DNA of 64,000 nucleotides. Origin: Patiria miniata (taxonomy: Eukaryota > Echinodermata > Asteroidea > Valvatida > Asterinidae). The notes beneath the pieces are model-generated. The model had not been told where the DNA came from. It was given only the letters and a program-made list of their open reading frames with translations, and searched no databases. The number at the start of each line of letters is the position of its first letter. Position 1 is the first letter of the stretch. The stretch lies in the NCBI RefSeq assembly GCF_015706575.1, contig NW_024037051.1, forward strand, positions 13,861,016-13,925,015. The letters are read 5' to 3'. The position numbers were made by a program, and so were the translations under genes. This document shows positions 41,112 through 54,000 of the stretch, piece after piece.

Positions 41112-42050
41112 CAAGGGCGTCAATCCTTGGGGGACAGGGGGACATGTCCTCCTACTTTTTGAAGGATGGGGGACACAATATTAAATGTTAAAAAAAAGTG
41201 TTCGCCTTTTGCGGACCATAGAAACCTCATTTTGTGCATTGGTGATTGGTCACTGCTCGCGAGCACGGTGCTGTATTGACACACACAACGTGTAACGTAC
41301 TAAGTACATTGATCAAACGACAGGAAAAGCGTATTCTTACACTCTAAAAACTACCTAGTCAAAATAGTGACTGGTTTTCCTAGTTATTGAAAATTGACTA
41401 GGAATGTAATTAAACATGCAAAGTTTCATACTATGACTAGAAAAAGTAGGTTCGATTCCAATTTCAATTATTTGCATAACTATTTTTCCAAAGTCAATAA
41501 TACTGACTGGAAGTATCTAGTTATACTGCCTGATTTTCAGTTGCACCCAGCTGACCCTGAATATCTAGTCAAATTTCACTGGTTTCTAGTCGAAACTGAC
41601 TAATGCTTTTTTAGAGTGTACTCCGTAGGGTCCGCTGTAAACACCCGGGGTTTTATCGTCTTTTCTCGGGAACGGTAAGACATGAGGTTGTTTTCTTTTG
41701 AACAAGATGTTCGAATTAGGATGAGTAAACGACCCAAAACAGTTTTCCGGGGATTTCAGGACCTACAGGACCCTTTTAAGCGCTTGCCCCGAACCCCACG
41801 TCTATAGCACAGAATATAGCTGATTCAATGACTCCAAACTCGAAAATGTGGTTTAAACGATTATCTTTTGCAGACAAAAAAAATTAAGTTGTCAGAAATT
41901 GCCTCAGATCGCACAACGCAGAGTGTCAAGAACCAAATTTTTCGCGGCACTTGCCCCCCCCCCCCACGCTGTAGGGGCTTCGCGCTTCGCGCTCGCATTA
42001 GTTCTGATCAAGGTATATCCCCAACTTTTGAGAAGCGATTGACACCCCTG
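41112..42050. mobile_element. hAT-like element, right copy with nested MITE
   Basis: Ends AAGGGCGTCAATCC and GATTGACACCCCTG are flanked by GTCTGCAT and GTCTGTTT. It hosts the CACTCTAAAA MITE at 41,340-41,618, as in the left arm. Confidence 0.65.
41340..41618. mobile_element. Tc1/mariner-type MITE, right copy
   Basis: CACTCTAAAA and TTTTAGAGTG are inverted and a TA follows the element. Same nested position as 28,533-28,807. Confidence 0.75.
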
Positions 42051-42870
42051 GTCTGTTTTTAGTTCCGCGTAATATTATTGCCGACTTTGACGATCTGTCG
42101 GGTGTGTATATATTTTGATGTCGACGATCGGTCGGGTGTGTATATGTTTTGATGTCGGCCTGACAACGTTGTACTTACGTTAACTGAAGACGTCGCATGC
42201 AAACGTTTTGCCGACGTCGGCCTGGCCTGCCCGTTCTGGCTAACACTTGGTGATCGGTAATGACGCTGGCCGGCTGGCAGCTGCCGGTGACTACGGTAAA
42301 CAGTTTCGAGGACAGCCTGCCAACGTACGTTAATTGTGCCGACACTGACGATCAGTTTGTATTTTGAGGTTTGCCTGCCAACGTTGTTCAATATAGTTAG
42401 TAAAAAGTCTGTAGGCCTAATATTCGACGTCGGCCTGCTATTATTATATGCCATCGTTGACGATCGGTTTACATACTAGTATAAAGTTGGTTTGCCAACG
42501 TTGTTGTTCAGAAGTTATTAGTAATATTTGACGTCGGCTTCCAACATTGTTCAGACGAAACAGTTTGCACGTATTCGAATTTGGCCTAACGTCAAAAATT
42601 GGTCGGGCCGACGTTACTCCAATGCGTCGTATATATGAGCGTAATTGGCAGGATGGGGGGATACGTCGCCCAAAGTTGGCGAAATAACGTTGCGCCAACT
42701 TGTTTTTTGTTAATCCAACGTTGATGGCCAAACGTCCAAAAGAATTGTCGAACCAACATATCCAACGTTTAATATTTCGCCAGACCAACGGTCCGACGGT
42801 CGCGAAGCCAACGGTCAACGTTGACCACGGTAAGCGGGTCAGTTCTCGAAGGGTAGACCGTAATTATACC
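42051..42870. repeat. CGTTGG-rich repeats, right arm part 2
   Basis: Counterpart of 27,380-28,089. It carries about 130 extra bases near 42,190-42,290 (TTGCCGACGTCGGCCTGG), consistent with unit gain. Confidence 0.6.
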
Positions 42871-44816
42871 CGCCACTATCAGCATCGATAATGTAGGGGA
42901 GGGGTGTTGCTGTTAGTGCACCAAACTAGCGTCCCCAAATAGCAGATTTTAAACAGATGTTTGCAGACCTTATATGGAACAAATTAAAACACTCTCTCAC
43001 AAAAAGATATAAGCATTATTTATTTATTTACCTATCCATTCCTGTACCAAACTGAAACATGATTACGAGTATAAGGTAGACATTGACTTTCTTGTCAATT
43101 GCGACTGCATCCAATTAAGTCATATAGGCTAATCTAACAGAAGAGGCACAGAAAACTTGAATCCAGTTGAAATAATTTTCAAAACTAAAAGGCCCAATAT
43201 GGATAACTTGATATAAAAAGTATGACAGTTTTGTAAATTGTTTTTGTTAAGCGCACGATGGTGATATTTCCCTGTATAGAGCCTTGTGTAACATAGACTT
43301 TTGTACTTTTTAAATATCATTGGATAACGTTACATTTTGCAGGTGTTGATTGGATTTCGTACTGATACTGAGTCAGCACTTTGAAAATGGAATGTTCGAC
43401 TTTTTTCAACTTGGTTAAAGTTCAATGACGTAGACGGGAAGCACAAGGTAAACAAACAAAACAAAACATCCCTGAAAGTTGAACTGCTACTCATTACCGA
43501 CCCTAACCGACTTGTTCCTGAGTATGCTAAACTATAGAATCAAGATTGCTTTCTATATAGACATGGAAGACAAAGTATCAATGTGGAATGATTCTACATT
43601 GTACCTGATATTGATTCAAAACTAACCTAGTGAAATATATAACATTACCATTTGTGTGCAGAATGCAAATGGCTTATAGACAATTACCATTAACAAACGA
43701 CTTCTTTGAAGGGGCTTCACAAAAATCAATACGCATGCCTCTGGCCCACTTCCAAGGTATAGGGGGCTTCGCCAATCCAAAATGGAAACTACTACATTGT
43801 TAAAGTACACAGATGCTTTCAAATAACGTGTCATTTTGGTCCTCGTTTTTTGCCTTCATCTTGAGATTTATGCCAACATGGGCTGATCGTTATTTGATGA
43901 GGTAATGTATTTCATTTTTTCATTAAAGAAACTACATTCTAGTGCTGACAAAAATAGCTTGTCGGATGGTAGGCATGCAACTGTCGTAATACTGGTGGCT
44001 TTATGTTACCAAGTTCCCAAAGCGCTTGGTCAAAATCTCCATTAATTAGATGACAACATAGAAGACACCAGGTCACTACTATGGCAAACAAGCCATACAT
44101 CATTGCGGAAATATAACATTATATTATGCACTTAAAGCAAAACCACATATTAAACCAAACCTTTAGCAATTAAAATATAACAAAAGAAAATATCTATATC
44201 TATGGCAGAATAGTCTAATTACAGCCTAAAATAAAGATAAAAATAAGATAAAACAAAGCCTGCTATACAACCAACATGTATCATTAATTCCCAAAAGTAA
44301 TTTAATAAGCGATTACATTAAATAGCATCATCAAAATGTATTTTCTAATAAATGCGTTGTTTTATAGACTTCCACAAAGAGTTGTACAAGTTGCTCTGAT
44401 AAACTTTGAGAAAAGGCAATGTTCATACAAAACAAGTATATACGTCATTTGTTTTGTTCTGTACATGGATGATGGATCCATAGGCCTATACATGTACACA
44501 TTTTTTGGGGAAAACATGCAGTTCCTTTTTCTGAGAGACTAAAAAAGGTCATCACTGGCAATGCTGATGACTTATGCCACAATTAATTCCTTCAAAAAAA
44601 AGTGCCACTTTGGGAAAAAAATCAATTACATGTTCATTGTATATGTTGTGGCATACATTTAACTAACATAATCCCTATACTTGCTGAACCATGATAAATA
44701 AATTCTATTAAGAATTTCACATTCATGATGTACCCCTCAAAAACCAACAGCATCATCTACAGTAAACCGCACTTCCAATATACCAATTTCCTTTGTAGGA
44801 AATCATCACTCTAATC
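42870..44816 (-). other. 3' flank of copy B
   Basis: Complement of 25,412-27,380. It probably holds the 3' UTR of copy B. No other gene is supported; frames open here in one arm are closed in the other. Confidence 0.5.
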
Positions 44817-45013
44817 TTATTCCCAATCTTTCTTAACGGAGTAACTCCACTCCCACTCCAAGTAGATATTCTTGTCATCGTCTAAGAATTTACCCTTGAC
44901 AATGTAGACACCACGGCTTATCATACCCGCGGGTAACTCATCCACAGGAGTCTGGAAGATCTGCTCTTCCGTTTTGGGTCCGTAACTCCCAACCATAGAA
45001 TTTGCGTTGTCCA
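44817..45013 (-). CDS. RhoGDI: RhoGDI copy B exon 7 and stop
   Basis: The exon encodes VDNANSMVGSYGPKTEEQIF, a LDDDKNIYLEWEW block and KKDWE before TAA. It lies 33 bp from the GAGTC-repeat element at 45,046-45,629, mirroring copy A. Confidence 0.92.
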
Positions 45014-48000
45014 CTGCAAAGAACAAGTGGTTGATTGAGGTTATACCAGAGTTGTAATGACTCGAGTCAATGACTCGACTCGAGTCCGAATCGAGTCACA
45101 TATTTTGGTGACCCGACTCAACTCGAGTCCCTAAGGGCAAATGACTCGACTCGACTCGAGTCCTTGCGAGCAAATTACTCGACTCGACTCGAGTCCCTCA
45201 TCAGAATGACTCGACTCGACTCGAGGAAGGCTATTGAGACTCGAGTCCCAAAAATATAAGCAAAACTTTGCGAAAAATATTTGCAATGACGTTGGCGAAT
45301 AATGTATACATATACATACGTGGTTCGATCAGTGTCCCCATTAGTTGAATGACGATCAGCTGGCACCCACTTAGTAGTAGCCCGAATGTAAAAATTAAAA
45401 AGCCAAAAAATGACTTCTCTCTTGTGTTTATTTATTGTATAGTGTATGCAGTGCTCAAATATCTGTGACTCGAGCTAAATACTTTGACTCGACTCGACCA
45501 CACACTGTGACTCGACTCGACTCAATTCGACCGTCTTGACCTAATGACTTGACTCGACTCGAGTCACTTCTTTCAAATGACTCGACTCGACTCGAGTCAC
45601 TAAAATTAGTGACTCATTACAACTCTGGCTTATGCAGGGTGAGTCCAAAAAAGCGGAATCCACCCCCCCCAATATATATAGTAAAAATGTGTAGCACCGA
45701 AAATAATAATGACTGGAAAGCCAATTTCAGAAACTGCTTTTAGATAAAAAAAAAAAAAAAATGAAATTGCATAATCCGTTCGAAGAATAGGCCTATATCA
45801 CCATTTAAACGCAATGACCCTAAAAAGCGTTTCGTCCAAAAAAAGAGAGCAATATATTGTGTCCTGTTTGGAACAACAAAGATAATGACACGGAAAACTT
45901 GTTTTAACAACTGTCAACAATTTTAGTACATAATATCTTTACTAACAACCCTGCTTAGGCAAACAATATCACTTCTACAATCCACTTTAAAATAAAACAA
46001 AGAAGACGGGCCTTCAAAAGAACCTTGTGAAATATTTTAAAGTTTTAAAATTAGGTTTTATCGCTGATGATGTTTGTAGACAAATGTGACGACTATTCTT
46101 GAAATCGCATTTTAAGTTTTATGGTCACCGTATTTAAATGGTAATATTCTTTGAAAAATGTTTGAGCAATTTTTTTAAATCTAAAAGTGCCTTCTATGAA
46201 ACAAGCTTTCCAGTCATTATTAGTTTCGGTGCTACATACTATTTAAAATATGAAATATGTTTTTGGGGGTTGGCGTTCCGCTTTTTTTTTGAGTCAAACT
46301 GTACATGTTATTTGCATTTCCTGGATTTGAAGAGCCAGCCAACCGACCGACCGACTGACCAGTATTATTACCAGCTCGACTGAAAATGATTAATTGGACT
46401 GCCTGACTGCAATGTCCAACTGACCAGCCGTGAACCTTTCGAGCCCTGCTTAAGTATGCAAGCTTATAGGTTTGTTATTTTCCATTTGTCGATCACCTGT
46501 CGTGATGTGTTCTTGGGGATGGTCGTAAGTTCCTTGACAACAGCTTAAAACACGTCGCAAATTACGACGTGTCTAGTAGTCATCGCAAAATAAGAAGAGT
46601 CCTTTTTTTAGCCAGTTTTATGCCAAAAACATTACATAAAGTAGATTATAATACTGAGGCAATGTGTGTAAAATTGTAAATAGAAAATTCATTGAATAAA
46701 TATGAATTAGACTGGAATATTGATTTGAAATTTCAAAGTAGCTATACAGTCCACTTACAGCTTGTTTTCCTTCAAAATTGCATCTCACGACCGCCATTTT
46801 GTTTTAAGCTTTAACAAATATCGAGCTGAGATCCGACGACTCTTTGTTGAATATCAGACGACTATTTACTGTACGCTGACTACTGAATACATAAAACAGT
46901 CACCGAGTTGTGCTATAAATACACATGCGACGCGTCGCACTAACGACGTGTTTTGTGAAATGGATCGCAGGACGCGTCGTAGCTGCGATGCATCGTAGGG
47001 ATACGACGCGTCGCAGCGCTCCGATGCATCTTAAGTTACGAAGAGTTTGATGAAATCAGGATCAATTGAACTATGTACACGGAACGCAGTGGCTGCGCTT
47101 TGCGGCAAAATTGCAGTCAGGCAAGATGGCGTCGGTTGGTCACCCCAAACTGTATGGTCTTTGCTGATGACGGGGTACTTGCGAACGGAGCGGATAATAA
47201 ATTTCTCAACAAGTTTGAATTTGCAACATACTGACAAGGATAAAAGGATGTTCAGGCAATAACAAGGGTAATTGAGGTCATCCTTGCGCGAGGCCAATAA
47301 ATATTTTTTTATGGGATAATAGGTGTTGGTTGAGTCCTGAAATAAATAAGACCAGTCCACCTGGGTTCCGCCAAGCCGCCGGTTCCGCCACAAATGGTAT
47401 TAGAAGTGTAAGCGGGAACGGTTTCGCCACGCTATTTTCATCCTTAATCTAAATGCTACAGTCTCTCACTACATCCCGTTGATCTGCTGAGCACTCTGCC
47501 TGGCGTTACTTTGTCTTAGTGCATCACTGACTGTAGCTATGTGTGAAAGCAATACTTTGGTATGATGATGAGTTTTATCTGTATTTGGGTTAAATTCTTC
47601 ATTTCATAATTTGTTTTGATCAGTGGTGGTTCTGGCATCACTTCTTTTTTGCAGTCGGAAGGGGGGGGGGCGGAGGTCATGCCCCCAGCCCCCCCCCCTC
47701 CCCGTCTCCAAAAAAGTGCCCATATTCTAGCCTATTTAGAACTTAAAATTCAATCATTTCTAGAAATTTCCTTCCCCCCTTTATTGTTCTGTCCATTTTC
47801 ATCATTAATTAAAGTAGATTTACAAGTGATCATAGATTTTGCATCCCTAAGCAATACCCTTAACCGCGATGGTTCCTCAGCACAAACAAAGAAAAGGCAG
47901 CTATTAATTAGGGCACCATGTCGCGTCACATTGAGACTTTTTTTGGAGGGGGGTCCAGAAAAATTGTGCCAGATGGTTAACCTGTACTACGGGTGTTTTC

Positions 48001-51000
48001 TCACAAAAAGGCGCATCCATGCAGTGTTCTATTCAAGTTCAGTACATTACAAGTCCATTCACAAAAAATCACAAATACATTTTAAAAATCTGGTCATAAG
48101 TAGTAGAGGATGACTAATAACAAAAGAATGCATTAGTCAGAGGTCATTTCAACAGCTTGTGAAAGGACTTGGGACTGGATTGGATATTGTGTGACTAAAA
48201 TCAAAATGCAACACCGTACATTCACTCACCTCTGATGCCCTTTCTGGAAACAGCGTAAACAAACCGCAGTCCAGAGACAATCTGACGTTGGACCTTTATT
48301 GGATACAGACCCAAAAAAACCCAAAGACAACAATTCAAGAATCACGAAAAACCTTACTATTAAATCTATTCTGTTCGGACCGCACGCCTGAGTGCAGAAG
48401 TCATCATCATAACGACAGGTCTGATTGGGTTGAAGCTTGGTGCGTACCTAAACCTGGATGTGTTATAGATGAAAATGTAAGTGACGTCATGATGACGTCA
48501 TCACGTGACAAGTGACGTCATATGCTTTGAAGGCATATATCTACAGAACGACAGGTCCGATTGGGTTGAAAGTTGGTATGTGCCTAGAACGGGATGTGTT
48601 ATAGATGAAAAATGAAGTGGCATCATGATGACGTCATCATGGGTCACGTGACGTCACGTTTAAGATAAATAGATTTAATCTTTGAAAATAAATCTTAAAT
48701 CAACCGTGACAAACCTGAAGATGACTTTTTCGAGAATCGATAGTGAACTTGCTTTCAACGATGTATGCTCTGCCTTAATTATTATTTACAGAACAATTAA
48801 TATAGATGAAAATTGATGTGACGTCATCATGACGTCATCACGTGACATGTGTCATAATTCAAAGCCCTATGAGAATGTGATCACATATTATATGCAATGT
48901 AATCACGTATCATATGCAATTCAAAGCCCTATGAGAATGTAATCACATATTATATGCCACCATTTAGTATAAACAGAACTACACATCCTACCTGGATGGA
49001 ACTTTACTTTACATGTCACATGTCACAAAAAGTTACCGAAACAGCCCTGTGTTTGTCCACAAACATAAGTCTAGTTATGACTTAATTTCGTTGCCTTGCT
49101 GATGCCTCTTGGATGTCTCAATGTTCGATGGTCAGTCGTAGCTTCTAATGCCTTCCTGGTGCTTCTTTGATGCCTGATGGCTAGTGATGACTTAATTCTG
49201 ATGCCTTGGTGATGCCTCTTTGATGCCTCAATGCTCGATGGTCAGTCATAACTTATGATGCCTTCGTGATGCCTTGCTGATGCCTGATGGTCTGTCATGA
49301 CCACCGAATGCCTTCCTGGTGCTTCATTGATGCCGCTTCGATGCCTGATGGCTAGTGATGACTTAATGCTATTGTGTTGCTGATGCCTCTTTGATGCGTC
49401 AATGCTCGATTGTCAGTCATAACTTCTAATACCTGGTTCCTCTTTAATTGATGCCCCTTGGATGCCTGATTGTTAGTGATGACATACTTCTGATGCCTTG
49501 CTGATGCCTCATTGATGACTCAACGCTCGATGGTTAGTAATGACTTCTACTGCCTTTGTGCTGCCTTTCTGGTGCCTCGTTGATACACCTTTGATGCCTG
49601 ATGGCAAGTGATGACTTAATTCTGATTCCTTGCTGATCGATGCCTCTTTGATGCCTTAAATCCTCGATGTTCAGTCATAACTTTCAATGATTTCCTGAAG
49701 CCTCTTTGATGCCCCTTTGGTGCCTGATGGCTAGTGATGACTTAATTTTGATGCCTTGCTGCTGCCTCGTTGATGCCTCAATGCTCGAAGGCCAGTCATG
49801 TTTTATGATGCCTCTTTATTCCTCAGTGCTCGATGGTCAGTCATGACTAATGATGCCCTCCCTGATGCCTCTTTGATGCCCTTTGATGCCTGACAGTCAG
49901 TGATGACTTCTGATCGATGTCTGTTTGATGCCCGTTTGATGCTCGTTTGATGCCCGTTTGATGCCTGCCTGTGATGCCTGATGCTCAGTGATGACTTCTG
50001 ATGCCTTCCCGATACCTCCTATTGATGCCTAAACAATGCCATGAGCTTCAGATTAATATCAGCAGTCATAATGTTTACATCAATTATATGTTTCTTGATG
50101 ACTGATTAATGTACGCCTTCAATGTTTTTCTTTATAAACTTTGCTCAAATTGCTACTCTTTTGATGTCCAATGATGCCTAAAAGAATGTGATGCCTTTTG
50201 ATGACCATTTGATGCCTATTTGATGGCAAAGCAGCTAATTCATGGCAAGTGCAGCCAAGCCGCCTGAAAGGTAAAGGGCGTTATCTCGGCATTGGGAGTT
50301 AAAGGAAATACACAACTTTTGCTTTTGCTGTACTTTTCAGAAAGGATGTAGTTTTGCGGAGTATATTGCAGCAAATATCGTCATTGAACTGACCTGTTAA
50401 AGTTTGTGTTTATACATGCAGATGCTGAAAGAAAAAAAAACCGAAAGCTGTTCTTGTAGTCTAGTTGCCTGACCTTACTTCAGACGAAACAGACCAATTT
50501 ATAGAGGACGGGGAATTGTCAGGTCAGGGAACTGAATAACTGGTCTCCACCCGTTCACGGATGTGTAACTTCAAACAAAATGTGGACTTATTAAACCTTT
50601 TAAATTGGGGCAGTATTTGAACCAAAATAGTATTTTTTTCCACTGATGGGCAGTACAAAATAATCCACTTTTCTTGAAAATGACAGCACACCAGGTGCAA
50701 TGATTTCACATGACGCATGGGCCCTGGACTATTATTTTTATTGTGTTTATGTTGCAAATGATTAAGGTGTATATATTCCCTTTTAGAAAATTCCAAGCAT
50801 GCCCCATGGTGTGCACATTAGCAAGAACATGATCCCCAAAATTTTCTGGTTGGTGTGTTTTCCATGATTCAATATTTCAAACGCAAGCTCCGATATAATA
50901 GAATCTACTCACCTTGAATTGGATTTTATTAATCCTAAATTTGATTTTAATCTTCATGCTACGCACAATAGCGAGATCCATAATGTGGCTGTTGCATTTC

Positions 51001-54000
51001 CAATGATGCAATTCTTGAAAGGCAGGCACTGACAATATAAATTAGAATCAACTCACTCTGAATTTGAGTTTAATCCTGTACTCGGTGCCTTCCTTAACCA
51101 CAATTGGTTGATGTTTCAATTGAGAAAGATCACCTTTGAACAAAGCAAAGAGGATGAAAAAAGTGTGACAATGCAAGTGAAAATTGGGAAAACAAAACAA
51201 TTTCAAAAGAAGACAACCTTCAGTTTAAAGCCACATAGGATCACTTGCATTTGTTGTTGTTTATGAAATGGACCAATTTAAAGTCTGTTAATTAATAGCA
51301 GACATCGTTCGATTCTGAGCTATCAAATCCTTTGTGAACACTTTGCTGCAAAAAAAATCATAAAAAAAATCAACCCATCCCCCCCAAAAAAACACTGTAT
51401 ATTTTCAACCATCAAAATGCAGCTCTTAGAATTTGTTGTACATAGAACCCATAGGTCACAGGGAGTGCCCGAGTATCCGAGAAAATTGTTTGTTGCGATC
51501 ATGCCAAGGCTAAGTCCTAACCAGTGGCGTAACTAGGGTTAAACGTCTGAGCAGGCACCTGCGGGTCAACTATTTTTTAAGGGGGGACTGAAGTGAGAAT
51601 ATGGTTAAGTGCATTTTTGTTAAATATTTTTTGGGGGGAGGGGGAGGGTTGTTAAAAAAATGATGGCTGTTAGGAAGTTATTTAGGCACCTTTTTCACAT
51701 ACAAAGTGTCAATGTAATGTGAGTTTCTTTTTTTAAGGCAAAGAAGTAAGGTTCATTTTTTTAATGCGAATAGCCTTTTGGGGGGTTGGCTTTTAGTATT
51801 GTTTTTGTTGATGTCGGGGGGGGGGGGCAACACGGGACACTCGCACATCCATGCTGAAATGTAGACACTTTTTTCCGGACATTTTTTGGCATCCGTAATA
51901 TCAGAAAATGGTGGGGGAGGGGGCTGGTATACCATCTTCCAATGGGGGCGGTCTTCAAAACTGACGATTATGCAAACGTGGCGATTTTCAGGGCGCATTG
52001 TAATGCATTTGTCGTTCGTGTCCTCGCTATACCAATTTTGGGAATATAGTTACAAACAAAATATTATATATTTACCAACGTGGACAGACTGCATTGTGAG
52101 ATACCTACCATAACGTGAATTACCAATATTAATATCCCTCTAGAAACTTTACGATAGTTTTTTTTTTTTTTTTTTTTTTGGGGGGGGGGATAATTGAACT
52201 GGTAGCTTGCACATGACACCCGACACCCGACCGACACCCGGGTGTCGGTCACTTCGCCGAGAACCACTTAGTCGACAACCACTTCGCCGTTCATGGGGCA
52301 GTGTGGTGCAACTTTCATAATTGTTTTGCCTTGTCCTTTTCTGGTAGCGTGAGTTATGCCTACTAATGACAAAAAATATTGCCAGACCAACAGAAGTTGG
52401 TTTTGTTGCCCTTTCTGTAGAATGTGCGCCTAATTTCAAAAGATTTTCTGTGAGAAAAATATTCCGAAGTACCATGGGTCCGAAGTCCCATTGGTCCGAA
52501 GTCCCATTGGTCCGAAGTCCCATTGGTCCGAAGTCCCATTGGTCCGAAGTTCCATTGGTCCGAAGTCCCATTGGTCCGAAGTCCCATTGGTCCGAAGTCC
52601 CATTGGTCCGAAGTCCTATTGGTCCGAAGTCCCATTGGTCCGAAGTCCCATTGGTCCGAAACAGAATACTGTGGCGGAACCGATCCTGACACCATTTGTA
52701 ACGGAACCGGCGGGTGTTGACGGGAACCCGAGGGGACTGGTCTTTTTTATCCCAGGACTCCAACCCACACCAATTATCCCACAAAAATATCTATTAGCCT
52801 AACGAACGTGTGAGCGGCTACCCATACGAAAGGGGGGGGGGGACAATTAACGAACGGTGGACTAAGCCTAGGAGTTGTTCGTTTGGTGGAAATTTACCAC
52901 CGTTTAGTGATTGAGTAATTCATTGAATGTAATTAGAGCAAGACAAGTAGCAACGATAGGCCTCAAAGTTAACTCAAGTAACCATCACAGTGAACCTAGT
53001 AACCCTCAAGGTGAACCTGAGTAAACCTCAAATAGACGAGTTATTCCAAAGACGATTATCAATAGGATTTATTCAAGAATAGTTATAACAAGGGTCAACT
53101 GCAGTTACTGCACCCTTTGTAGTAAACTTAGCCTTAGGTAACCCTCACGTGGTCAACTGCACCACATGATTATAAACTTATACAAGTATAATCCCTGTTA
53201 TTATTACAGTTCCAATACCTCACACAGATTGAGTTGTCCCAATAACCCTCACAGAGGAAAGGTAACCCTCAAACCAATTTACACTATGAGCCCAATGAAC
53301 ATATAGCCCTCGCACAAGAAAGGTAACCCTCAACACGATTTATCGTCAGAGCAGGCTGTACTATGTAATCCAAATAACCCTCACACGATCTGAGCGGTCC
53401 TAATAATTAACCCTCACAGAAAACCAGTAACCCTCACAGTGAGTTATACTATATAAACCTTACGTGCAGTAAATCTCACATGAAACAGGTAACCCTCACA
53501 AGTGCTCAGAACACGGCAAAGAGTAAACTCGTTAGGCAAGCTAATCCAATGATTACGGCAATGATTGCCTCAGTCGTAAAACCCCACCGAATGGTGTCCA
53601 ACCCACGACAAGCAATCTACCACCGAATCTCAGTCTCACTAGCCTCTCAAACCAAGTTCTACAACTCCTAGTCCTTTTGTTCTAGCATTTAATCAAGACA
53701 CAATAATCAGTCTTAATTTCCCTACTAGATTCCATCTAAATCTTTGTCCCCAATTATCTTAGACAGTCGACACTGAATAACAGACCTTGAGCTACAACTT
53801 CACTCAATGATATATTAGATAACACTTAGCTTACTGCTAACTTGACTCGTCCCTGAACCCCGAAGCTTGGCTTCTTGCAACTTGGCAACAGCCTCAGAAC
53901 GCGTTCCTACTGCATTGACGCCATCTTGCGAACTCACGAGATGATCTCAAGACCCCACGCTAAAGCATGCTAATTCGCGAACAGCCTTCACAATACGCGT

